Positions 25,501 to 33,700 of a stretch of 64,000 nt of DNA are shown here, piece by piece. The DNA comes from Amycolatopsis sp. NBC_01488 (GTDB lineage Bacteria > Actinomycetota > Actinomycetes > Mycobacteriales > Pseudonocardiaceae). Both the position numbers and the translations under genes were made by a program. The stretch covers positions 9,210,501 through 9,274,500 of the forward strand of contig NZ_CP109434.1 of NCBI RefSeq assembly GCF_036227105.1. Reading direction: 5' to 3'. The notes beneath the pieces are model-generated. The model saw only the letters and a program-made list of their open reading frames with translations. It did not search any database and was not told the origin of the DNA. Position 1 is the stretch's first letter, and the number at the start of each line of letters is the position of its first letter.

Positions 25501-27513
25501 ATGAGTGTCGAGGATCCGTACCTGTGGCTGGAAGACGTGACCGGCGATGACGCGCTCGGCTGGGTGCGCGCCCGCAACGACGAGACGCTGGCGGAGCTGA
25601 CCAGCGGCGCGCGGTTCGCCGAGCTGCGTGACGAGCTGCGCGAGGTCCTCGACGCCGACGACCGGATCCCGTACGTGCGCCGCCGCGGCGAGCTCCTCTA
25701 CAACTTCTGGCAGGACGCGAGCCACCCCCGCGGCCTGTGGCGGCGGACGACGCTGGAGTCCTACCGGCGCACCGAGCCCGAGTGGGAGCTGCTGATCGAC
25801 GTCGACGCGCTGGCCGAGGCCGAGGGCGAAAACTGGGTCTGGCAGGGCGCCACCGTGCTGCGGCCGGACTACCGGCGCGGGCTGGTCGAGCTGTCCCGCG
25901 GCGGCGCGGACGCCACGGTCGTGCGCGAGTTCGACCTCGACGCGCACGAGTTCGTCGAGGGCGGCTTCCGCGTGCCGGAGGCGAAGACGCGGATCAGCTG
26001 GATCGACGAAGACCGCGTCTACCTCGGCACCGACTTCGGCGAGGGCACGCTGACCAGCTCCGGCTACCCGCGGCTGGCCAAGGAGTGGCGCCGCGGCACG
26101 CCGCTCGAGGCTGCGACTTTGGTCTACGAAGGCAAGCCCGAAGACGTCTCGGTCGGCGCGTCGCACGATCCGACCGAAGGCTTCGAACGCGACTTCGTCA
26201 GCCGCGCCATCGACTTCTACCGCTCGGAGCTGTACCTGCGGACCCCGGACGCGCTGGTCAAGATCGACGTCCCCGACGACGCGAGCGCGTCCGTCCACCG
26301 CGAATGGCTGCTGGTGCGGCCGCGGACGGCGTGGACGGTCGGCGGCGCGGACCACCCGGCGGGGTCCTTGATCGGCATCCGGTTCGACGACTTCCTGGCC
26401 GGCGACCGGGCCTTCACGACGCTGTTCACGCCCGACGAGCACACGTCGCTCGACTACTGGGCCTGGACGCGCAACCACCTGCTGCTCGGCACGTTGCGCG
26501 ACGTCCGCACCGAGCTGCGAACCCTGACGCCCGGCCCGGACGGCTGGGCCGAGGAACCGCTGTCCGGCGGCCCGGAGTTCGGCGCCGCGGACATCTTCGA
26601 CACCGATCCCGACGTCAGCGACGAGTACCTGCTGGACTCCAGCGGCTTCCTCCAGCCGTCGACGCTCAGTTATGGCCATGTCGGCGAAGAGGTCGAAGTG
26701 CTGAAGCAGGCTCCGGCGTTCTTCGACGCTTCGGGCATGAGCGTCGCCCAGTACTTCGCGACGTCGGAGGACGGCACGAAGATCCCGTACTTCGTCGTCC
26801 GGCCGTCCGGTGCCGAAGGCGGCCCGACGCTGCTGACCGGCTACGGCGGCTTCGAGGTCTCGCTGACGCCGTCCTACAGCGGGATGATCGGCCGCGGCTG
26901 GCTCGCGCGCGGCGGCACGTACGTCGTCGCGAACATCCGCGGCGGCGGCGAGTACGGGCCGAGCTGGCACACGCAGGCGATCAAGGCCGAACGGCACCGC
27001 GTCTACGAAGACTTCGCCTCGGTGGCCGCGGACTTGGTCGAGCGCGGCATCACGACACCGGAAAAGCTCGGTATCCAGGGCGGCAGCAACGGCGGTCTCC
27101 TGATGGGCGTCATGCTGACCCGCTACCCGGACCGGTTCGGCGCGATCGTCAGCCAGGTGCCGCTGCTGGACATGCGCCGCTACCACCAGCTGCTGGCCGG
27201 CGCGTCGTGGATGGCCGAGTACGGCGACCCCGACGAGCCCGCGGATTGGACGTACATCTCGAAGTACTCGCCGTACCAGAACGTCCACAGTGGACGGACA
27301 TACCCGCCGTCGCTGTTCGTGACGTCGACCCGCGACGACCGCGTGCACCCCGCCCACGCCCGCAAGATGGTGGCGCGCATGCGTGAGCAGGGGCACGACG
27401 TCCGCTACCACGAGAACATCGAAGGCGGCCACGGCGCCGCGGCCGACAACGAGCAGCTGGCGTTCAAGTGGGCGCTGGTGTTCGAGTTCCTGTGGGAGCA
27501 GCTCACGAAGTGA
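25501..27513 (+). CDS. prolyl oligopeptidase family serine peptidase (S9A)
   Basis: A 670-residue cytoplasmic serine peptidase. The N-terminal opening DPYLWLEDVTGDDALGWV leads into a beta-propeller (to about residue 430). The catalytic alpha/beta domain has Ser in GGSNGGLLMG, Asp in STRDDRVHP and His in EGGHGAA. The family cleaves short proline-containing peptides; this branch, lacking a signal peptide, is intracellular. ATG at 25501 is preceded by a short leader without a strong Shine-Dalgarno. It is divergent from the zinc peptidase and stands alone. Confidence 0.93.
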   Translation: MSVEDPYLWLEDVTGDDALGWVRARNDETLAELTSGARFAELRDELREVLDADDRIPYVRRRGELLYNFWQDASHPRGLWRRTTLESYRRTEPEWELLIDVDALAEAEGENWVWQGATVLRPDYRRGLVELSRGGADATVVREFDLDAHEFVEGGFRVPEAKTRISWIDEDRVYLGTDFGEGTLTSSGYPRLAKEWRRGTPLEAATLVYEGKPEDVSVGASHDPTEGFERDFVSRAIDFYRSELYLRTPDALVKIDVPDDASASVHREWLLVRPRTAWTVGGADHPAGSLIGIRFDDFLAGDRAFTTLFTPDEHTSLDYWAWTRNHLLLGTLRDVRTELRTLTPGPDGWAEEPLSGGPEFGAADIFDTDPDVSDEYLLDSSGFLQPSTLSYGHVGEEVEVLKQAPAFFDASGMSVAQYFATSEDGTKIPYFVVRPSGAEGGPTLLTGYGGFEVSLTPSYSGMIGRGWLARGGTYVVANIRGGGEYGPSWHTQAIKAERHRVYEDFASVAADLVERGITTPEKLGIQGGSNGGLLMGVMLTRYPDRFGAIVSQVPLLDMRRYHQLLAGASWMAEYGDPDEPADWTYISKYSPYQNVHSGRTYPPSLFVTSTRDDRVHPAHARKMVARMREQGHDVRYHENIEGGHGAAADNEQLAFKWALVFEFLWEQLTK

Positions 27514-27668
27514 CGCGCGCGAGCACGAAGCACTGGAGCGTCGGCCACGGGCCGCGGGCCCGGTAGTACCGCAGCGCGACGACCTCGGCGGCGAGGTGGT
27601 CGCCGTCACCGGCCTTCGCGACGCCGTCGGCGGCCGGCTTCCGCTTCGAATTCCCGCGACCAGTTCAT
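27503..27668 (-). pseudogene. possible frameshifted small protein gene
   Basis: Reading leftward, ATG at 27668 opens MNWSREFEAEAG and then runs into a stop eight codons later. From the same point another frame continues as ADGVAKAGDGDHLAAEV, then LRYYRARGPWPTLQCFVLAR, ending VTS at 27503. The protein-like composition of both halves suggests a roughly 55-residue gene broken by one indel near 27630, or a sequencing error in the GCCGGCCGCCGACGGCG run. It overlaps the peptidase stop by 11 bases. The product is not recognised. Confidence 0.4.
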
Positions 27669-27671
27669 CGG

Positions 27672-27702
27672 TTGACACGCTACCAAGTTAGAATGCTAGC
27701 AT
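27672..27702 (+). promoter_or_regulatory. promoter with palindrome for the RHH operon, probably leaderless
   Basis: TTGACA at 27672-27677 and a TAGCAT at 27697-27702 (19-bp spacing) sit so that transcription would begin at about 27709, the A of the RHH start codon. That gene has no Shine-Dalgarno, so a leaderless message is likely. The -10 overlaps the perfect palindrome ATGCTAGCAT (27693-27702), a plausible operator for the encoded ribbon-helix-helix protein. Confidence 0.5.
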
Positions 27703-27708
27703 CCTGTC

Positions 27709-27864
27709 ATGGCGGACAAGGACGTCAAGCAGTTCAACGTGTACCTCCCCGCGGACCTGATCCGGGAGGTCAAGCACCACGCCGTCGACACCGGGCAGTC
27801 GCTGTCGGCACTCGTCACCGAGGCACTTCGCCAGTACCTCGCCACCGAAGGAGAAGAGCGATGA
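27709..27864 (+). CDS. ribbon-helix-helix (CopG/Arc-type) DNA-binding protein
   Basis: A 51-residue protein, MADKDVKQFNVYLPADLIRE onward. The beta-strand KQFNVYLPADL and the two helices IREVKHHAVDTG and SLSALVTEALRQYLA are a textbook ribbon-helix-helix fold. Such short proteins repress their own operon, or act as antitoxins. No toxin gene follows; instead it overlaps the VOC gene by four bases (ATGA). It is therefore more likely a local repressor of the VOC-MFS pair. The ATG appears leaderless. Confidence 0.8.
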   Translation: MADKDVKQFNVYLPADLIREVKHHAVDTGQSLSALVTEALRQYLATEGEER

Positions 27865-28181
27865 CCATCGAAGCCGTGTACCTCGAGACCCACAACTGGG
27901 GCAAGGCGGCGAAGTTCTTCCAAGCCCTCGGCTTCGAACTCGACTTCGCCACCGACCACAACTCGGGGCTGCTGCGCAACGGCGACGGACCCTACGTCTT
28001 CGTCGCCGAGGTGCCCGAGAGCCAGCCGACCGGGATGAAGATCGTGCTCAAGGGCAAGGAGTTCACGCCCGGTGATCCCGTCGAGGTCGTCTCGCCCTTC
28101 GAGGACACCCACTTCGGGACCCGCGAGATGACCGTCCGTGATCCCGACGGGCGGGAGTGGATCCTGCAGGCGGGGAGCTGA
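27861..28181 (+). CDS. VOC-superfamily (glyoxalase/bleomycin-resistance fold) protein
   Basis: A 106-residue single-module vicinal-oxygen-chelate protein with YLETHNWGKAAKFFQALGFE at the start and the closing strand MTVRDPDGREWILQ. Metal-ligand candidates are His11 and the Glu-rich strands, but full ligand geometry cannot be judged. Proteins of this size either bind drugs or act as small lyases or dioxygenases. GAAGGAG precedes the ATG inside the RHH gene. The MFS exporter begins one base after its stop, suggesting a combined detoxification unit. Confidence 0.85.
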   Translation: MTIEAVYLETHNWGKAAKFFQALGFELDFATDHNSGLLRNGDGPYVFVAEVPESQPTGMKIVLKGKEFTPGDPVEVVSPFEDTHFGTREMTVRDPDGREWILQAGS

Positions 28182-28182
28182 C

Positions 28183-29595
28183 GTGCGGCGCGCGCTGGGC
28201 ATGCTGGTCGTGCTGATCGGCGTGCTCGTCGCGGCCGTCGACGGCACCGTCGTCGTGCTCGCGCTGCCGGCCATCCAGAGCGACCTCGGCAGCTCGCTCC
28301 CCGAGGTCACCTGGGTGGTCATCGGCTACCTGCTGGTCGTCACGGTGCTCGCGACCCAGCTGGGGCGGCTCGGCGACCTGTTCGGCCGGGTGCGGATGTA
28401 CCGGGCCGGGTTCGCGGTGTTCGTCGCCGGGTCGGTGCTGTGCGCCCTCGCCTGGAACGCGGCGACGATCATCGCGTTCCGCCTGCTGCAGGGCCTCGGT
28501 GCGGCGCTCATCGCGGCCAACAGCGGCGCGATCATCTCCGAGCTGTACCCGCCGGCCGAGCGCGGCCGCGCCTACGGGTTCAACGCCCTCGGCTACTCCG
28601 TCGGCTCGGTGGTCGGCGTGCTGCTCGGCGGGGTCATCGTGACGTCGGTGTCGTGGCGCTGGATCTTCTGGATCAACCTGCCGATCGGCGTGGTTGCGCT
28701 GGTGCTGGCCGGGCGCGTCCTGCGTGACCGCGGCGAGCGGAACCGACGGCGGCTGGACGTCGCCGGCATGGTCACCCTCGGCCTGGGCCTGTTCGGGATC
28801 TCGTGGGCGATGACGTCGCTGGCCGCGGAACCACCGCGCTGGACGCACTTCGCCTGCCTCGCCGGCGGCCTGGTGCTGCTCGGGGTCTTCGTCCTCGTCG
28901 AGCTGCGGCACCCGGACCCGACCGTGGACCTGTCGCTGTTCCGCCTCCCAGCGGTCGCGCCGTCGCTGCTCGCGGCGCTGCTCCAGGGGCTCGGCAGCTT
29001 CGCGGTGCTCTTCCTGGTGATCATGTACCTGCAGGGCCCGCGCGGCCTGAGCCCGATCGACGCGTCGCTGCTGCTCCTGCCGGGGTACGTGCTCGGCGCC
29101 GCGGCGGGCCCGTTCGCGGGACGGCTCGCCGACCGGCTCGGGCCGGTGCTCCCGGCGACGGCCGGGCTCGGCCTTTCGGTGATCGCGCTGGTGATCTTCG
29201 CCCGGATGACCACGACCAGCAGCCTGTGGCTGCCCGTGCTCGGCAACGTCGTGATCATGATCGGCGGCAGCTTTTTCTACCCCGCCAACAGTTCGGCGGT
29301 GATGAAGGCCTGCCCGCCCGACCGGCTGGGGATCGCGTCGGGCGTGCTGCGGACGTTCGCGAGCATCGGCATGGTGCTCTCGTTCACGACGGCGATCCTG
29401 GTCGCGGCCCAGGCGATCCCGCGCGGCACGGCGTTCGCGATCTTCGTCGGCTCGGCCCGCCTGGACGGTCCACTCGCGACGGTGTTCACCGACGGGTTGA
29501 GCACGGCCTTCACCACGTTGACGGTGATCATGCTCGGCGCGGCTGCGCTGTCCGCGATCCGCGGCCGCCGCGCCGAACCGGCGATTTCCGGATAA
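28183..29595 (+). CDS. MFS drug exporter, DHA2 (14-helix) type
   Basis: A 470-residue transporter with about 14 hydrophobic helices. Motif A is GRLGDLFGRVRMYRAG between helices 2 and 3, and the motif C-like GYSVGSVVGVLLGG lies in helix 5. The opening helix contains DGTVVVLALPAI, typical of EmrB/QacA proton-driven multidrug exporters. The GTG start lies one base after the VOC stop, so it belongs to the RHH-VOC-MFS operon and is presumably controlled by the RHH protein. The substrate is unknown. Confidence 0.9.
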   Translation: MRRALGMLVVLIGVLVAAVDGTVVVLALPAIQSDLGSSLPEVTWVVIGYLLVVTVLATQLGRLGDLFGRVRMYRAGFAVFVAGSVLCALAWNAATIIAFRLLQGLGAALIAANSGAIISELYPPAERGRAYGFNALGYSVGSVVGVLLGGVIVTSVSWRWIFWINLPIGVVALVLAGRVLRDRGERNRRRLDVAGMVTLGLGLFGISWAMTSLAAEPPRWTHFACLAGGLVLLGVFVLVELRHPDPTVDLSLFRLPAVAPSLLAALLQGLGSFAVLFLVIMYLQGPRGLSPIDASLLLLPGYVLGAAAGPFAGRLADRLGPVLPATAGLGLSVIALVIFARMTTTSSLWLPVLGNVVIMIGGSFFYPANSSAVMKACPPDRLGIASGVLRTFASIGMVLSFTTAILVAAQAIPRGTAFAIFVGSARLDGPLATVFTDGLSTAFTTLTVIMLGAAALSAIRGRRAEPAISG

Positions 29596-29842
29596 CCGCG
29601 GAACTACCTGAGCGTGTGATTCCCGGCCATTCACGCCGACATCACTTCGCATCCGGCCTACGCTGTTCCGGTCCCTTTCCGCCGTTGTCCTCCGGCGGGC
29701 GGGTTCCGCGCACCGATCGGGTATTCGCGCAGGTCAGCTGGCTCGACGGCCGGGTACGGTCCGAAGTGGGCAGATGTTCTGTCCCGGTACCCGGAACCCC
29801 GAAATTTCCGGTGCCGCAGCCAGGAAGGAACCCCGATCACTC

Positions 29843-30565
29843 ATGTCCACCTTGCGGCGGCTCGCTTTCGCGGGCGCATTCGCACTGCCGATTTCCCTCG
29901 TCATCGCCGGCCCTTCGTCGGCGAGCACGTTCGACAGTCCTTTCGACACCTGGAGCACCGAAAGCTCCGGCGCGTACGCCGGCATCGGCGGCGCGGGCAC
30001 CACCGACACCGAAGAAGGCACCGACTGCTGGGGCCACCACTGGTCGGAGGAGGACACCGCGGTGGCCGGCATCGGCGGGGCGGCCGTGGTGCACAGCGAA
30101 GGCTCCGGCGACGACACCGGCTGGACCGGCGGCTCGAACGACGCCGACGACGACGTGGCCGTGCCCCACCACGCCGCGCACCACCCGGACCCGGACCCGG
30201 ACGCGGAGCCGGCCACGCACCACGCGCGTCCGGCCCACCACCACGATGCCGCCCGCCCGGCGCACCACCACAGCGACGACGACGCGAGCTACGTCGCCGA
30301 TACGCAGTCGGCCGACATCGACGGCGCGACCTCGTCGCACGTCGAGAGCCACGCCGGCGACGACTACGCCACCTACGAATCCGGCGCGCTGACGGCGGGC
30401 CCCGACGGGGCGTCGTCCAGCGGCGTCCACTCGCTCGCGGTGCCCGGGTACGCCGGCTACCACAACTGGTACGTGGCCGCGGACGAGGACGGCGCCACCG
30501 TCCACTCCGTGTCCACAGTGGCCGACGCCACCGACGGCTGGGACGGCCGGCACCACGAAGACTGA
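29843..30565 (+). CDS. secreted histidine-rich repeat protein of unknown function
   Basis: A 240-residue exported protein. The signal peptide is about residues 1-28 (LRRLAFAGAFALPISLVIAG). The mature chain is acidic and contains a His-Asp-Pro-rich centre (HHAAHHPDPDPD, HHARPAHHHD, HHHSDDD at about residues 112-150). Loosely repeated units flank it, containing YAGIGGAGT/VAGIGGAAV and, later, three of the form Y-x-A-...-DGA(S/T)-x-x-x-V-x-S. No known domain is recognised. Clustered histidines and acids suggest metal binding at the cell surface, which is inference. AGGAAGGAA precedes the ATG. It is monocistronic, ended by a strong hairpin. Confidence 0.8.
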   Translation: MSTLRRLAFAGAFALPISLVIAGPSSASTFDSPFDTWSTESSGAYAGIGGAGTTDTEEGTDCWGHHWSEEDTAVAGIGGAAVVHSEGSGDDTGWTGGSNDADDDVAVPHHAAHHPDPDPDAEPATHHARPAHHHDAARPAHHHSDDDASYVADTQSADIDGATSSHVESHAGDDYATYESGALTAGPDGASSSGVHSLAVPGYAGYHNWYVAADEDGATVHSVSTVADATDGWDGRHHED

Positions 30566-30578
30566 CCGCACGGCGGAC

Positions 30579-30605
30579 GAGCCGGGCCCGCGCAGGGCCC
30601 GGCTC
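30579..30605 (+). terminator. terminator of the histidine-rich gene
   Basis: Perfect 11-bp arms GAGCCGGGCCC (30579-30589) and GGGCCCGGCTC (30595-30605) with a GCGCA loop, 14 bases after the stop codon. A short TCGTTGT tract follows. Confidence 0.75.
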
Positions 30606-30757
30606 GGTCGTTGTCCGTCGGCGGTCGCGGGAGGAAGCCGGACCGCATGACGACCGCCGACGCCCCTGGCCACCACGAGCCTGGGGGCGGAGGGTGCCCG
30701 CGAGAGGCTCCCCGGCGGTTCGGTTTCGTCGCCGGTTTCCGAGGCGCAGCGGGCGTT

Positions 30758-30791
30758 CCGCTGACCCGGGCGACTCGGCCCGGGTCAGCGG
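30758..30791 (-). terminator. nrdJ terminator
   Basis: Perfect 14-bp arms CCGCTGACCCGGGC (30758-30771) and GCCCGGGTCAGCGG (30778-30791) around GACTCG. It begins six bases beyond the nrdJ stop in the direction of transcription, so it most likely ends the nrdR-nrdJ message. Confidence 0.75.
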
Positions 30792-30797
30792 GAACCG

Positions 30798-33700
30798 TCA
30801 GCTACAACCCGACGTCGCGCCGCAGCCTTCGCAGGCGTAGCACGAGCCTGCCGGGCGCATCTTCGTTCCGCACGTCATGCACAGCGGGGCGTCCGCCGCC
30901 TTGCCGAGGCGCAGCTCCATCAGCTCCGTCGTCGTCTGGGCTTCGCGGTGGGGGTGCTCCGGCTCCTCCGCGTGCGGCTCCGGCGAAGAGTCCACTGTGG
31001 AGCTCAACGCCTCGAGGTCGACGCCCGCGCCGCCGCCGTAGGTGGCCTCCACCTCCGCCGACCGCTCGTCCGCCGACAGGATGCCCAGCTGCGAACGCTT
31101 CTCGTACGGCAGGTAGTCCAGCGCCAGGCGGCGGAACAGGTAGTCCATCACGCTCGTCGCGATGCGGATGTCCGGGTCGTCGGTCATGCCCGCCGGCTCG
31201 AAGCGCAGGTTCGAGAACTTCGAGACGTAGAACTCGAGCGGGATGCCGTGCTGCAGGCCGACCGAGATCGACATCGAGAACGCGTCCATCACGCCGGCCA
31301 GGGTCGAGCCCTGCTTGCCCAGCTTGACGAAGATCTCGCCGAGGCCGTCGTCCGGGTACGAGCCCGCCGTCAGGTAGCCCTCCGCGCCGCCGACCGTGAA
31401 CGACACCGTCTGGCTCGGGCGCTTCTTCGGCAGGCGCTTGCGCACCGGCCGGTACTCGACGACCTTCTCCGGCTCCGCGACCGCCTTCTCCTTCTTGGCC
31501 GTCGACAGCGGCTGACCGACCTTGCAGTTGTCACGGTAGATCGCGAGGGCCTTGAGGCCGAGCTTCCAGCCCTGGAAGTAGATCTCCTCGACCTCTTCGA
31601 CCGTCGCCGACTCCGGCATGTTGACGGTCTTCGAGATGGCACCGGAGAGGAACGGCTGCACCGCGGCCATCATCCGGACGTGACCCATCGGCGCGATCGA
31701 GCGCTCGCCGACCGCGCAGTCGAACACCTCGTAGTGCTCCGGCCGCAGCCCCGGCGCGTCGACGACGTGGCCGTGCTGCGCCACGAACTCGACGATCGCC
31801 TCGACCTGCTCGGCCTGGTAGCCCAGCGCTTCGAGCGCGCGCGGCACCGTCTGGTTGACGATCTGCATCGAGCCGCCGCCGACGAGCTTTTTGAACTTCA
31901 CCAGCGAGAAGTCCGGCTCGATCCCGGTGGTGTCGCAGTCCATCATGAAGCCGATGGTGCCGGTGGGCGCGAGCACGGACGCCTGGGCGTTGCGCCAGCC
32001 GTGCTTCGTGCCGATGTCGATGCCCTTCTTCCACTCCTCCGTCGCCAGCGCGCGGACCGCGGCGTCGTTGGCGTGGTAGGTGCGGACGAGTTCGTTCGCC
32101 GCCGCGTGCTTGCGCATCACGCGCTGGTGCGACTCGGCGTTGCGCGCGTAGCCCTCGTACGCGCCGACGGCCTGGGCCAGCTCGGCCGAACGCCGGTAGG
32201 ACACGCCGGTCATCAGCGACGTGATCGCCGCCGCGAGCGCACGGCCGCCGTCGGAGTCGTACGCGTGGCCCAGCGCCATCAGCAACGCGCCCAGGTTCGC
32301 GTAGCCGATCCCGAGCTGGCGGAACTTGCGCGTGGTGTCGGCGATCGGCTCGGTCGGGAAGTCCGCGAAGCAGATCGAGACGTCCATCGCCGTGATGACG
32401 AACTCGACGGCGCGCGCGAACAGCGGCGCGTCGAACGTGCCCTCGGGCGTGACGAACTTGAGCAGGTTCAGCGAGGCGAGGTTGCAGCTCGAGTTGTCGA
32501 GGTGCATGTACTCGCTGCACGGGTTGGACGCGGTGATCCGGCCCGACTCCGGGCAGGTGTGCCAGTCGTTGATCGTGCCGTCGTACTGGATGCCGGGGTC
32601 GGCGCACTCCCACGCGGCCTGCGCGACGCTGCGGAACAGCTTCTTCGCGTCGGCCCGGTCGATGACCTCGCCGGTGAGCCGGGCGCGCAGGCCGAAGTCG
32701 GTGCCGTTCTCCACCGCCTGCATGAACTCGTCGGACACGCGGACCGAGTTGTTCGCGTTCTGGTACTGCACCGAGGAGATGTCCGCGCCGGAGAGGTCCA
32801 TGTCGAACCCGGCGTCGCGCAGGACCTTGATCTTCTCCTCTTCGCGCGCCTTCGTCTGGACGAACTCTTCGATGTCCGGGTGGTCGATGTCGAGCACGAC
32901 CATCTTCGCCGCGCGCCGGGTGGCGCCGCCGGACTTGATGGTGCCCGCGGACGCGTCGGCGCCGCGCATGAACGAAACCGGGCCGGACGCGGTGCCGCCG
33001 GAGGTCAGCAACTCCTTCGACGAGCGGATGCGGGAGAGGTTGAGACCGGCGCCGGAGCCGCCCTTGAAGATCAGGCCCTCCTCGCGGTACCAGTTGAGGA
33101 TCGACTCCATCGTGTCGTCGACGGCGAGGATGAAGCAGTTGTGGACGCGGAGGTTCCCGGACAGGTACTCACCGGATTCCGTCTGGATGTCGTAGACCGG
33201 CATCTCGCCGCGGCTTTCGATCGTGGCGATCTCGAGCCGCTTCGTGTCCTCGGCCGCCAAACCCGGCTTCTCGAACGACGCCTCCAGCTTCGCGGTCTTC
33301 ACGGGATCGATGAAGCCGATCTCGTCCGCGAAAATCCGGCGGTCGCCGGCGTTCTGGATCCGGATTCCCCAGAGGTCGTGTCGGTCCGGGCGGCTCTCCT
33401 TCTTGCGGCCCACGCGAGCGAAGATGCCGAACCTGGCCAGCAGCTGCTGGAGGCCCCGCACGAGCTCCTCGCCGATCATGTCCAGAGCGACCAACGTGGA
33501 CCGTTCCCGCGCCGAGACGTAGCCCTCGGCCTGGAAGATGCTCCGCAGGTACGCAGCCACGACCGGGAGGGGCGCCGTGTGCAGGTGCGCCGGTACCTCC
33601 ATGTCGGTCCCCCGGGCACGCAGCCCCCAGGCGTCGACGAAGTTTTCGAGAACGTTTCCGTAGAGCCGGGTCCGGCGGCAATCGAGCGTCTCGTCTTGCG

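Noticed and set aside
27709..28181. Toxin-antitoxin pair (RHH plus downstream gene)
   Set aside because: The downstream protein has a VOC fold and not a RelE, MazF or PIN toxin pattern; a repressor role is simpler.
30646..30797. Small plus-strand frame after a GGAGGA following the histidine-rich gene
   Set aside because: It crosses the nrdJ terminator and continues into antisense nrdJ; composition is not protein-like.
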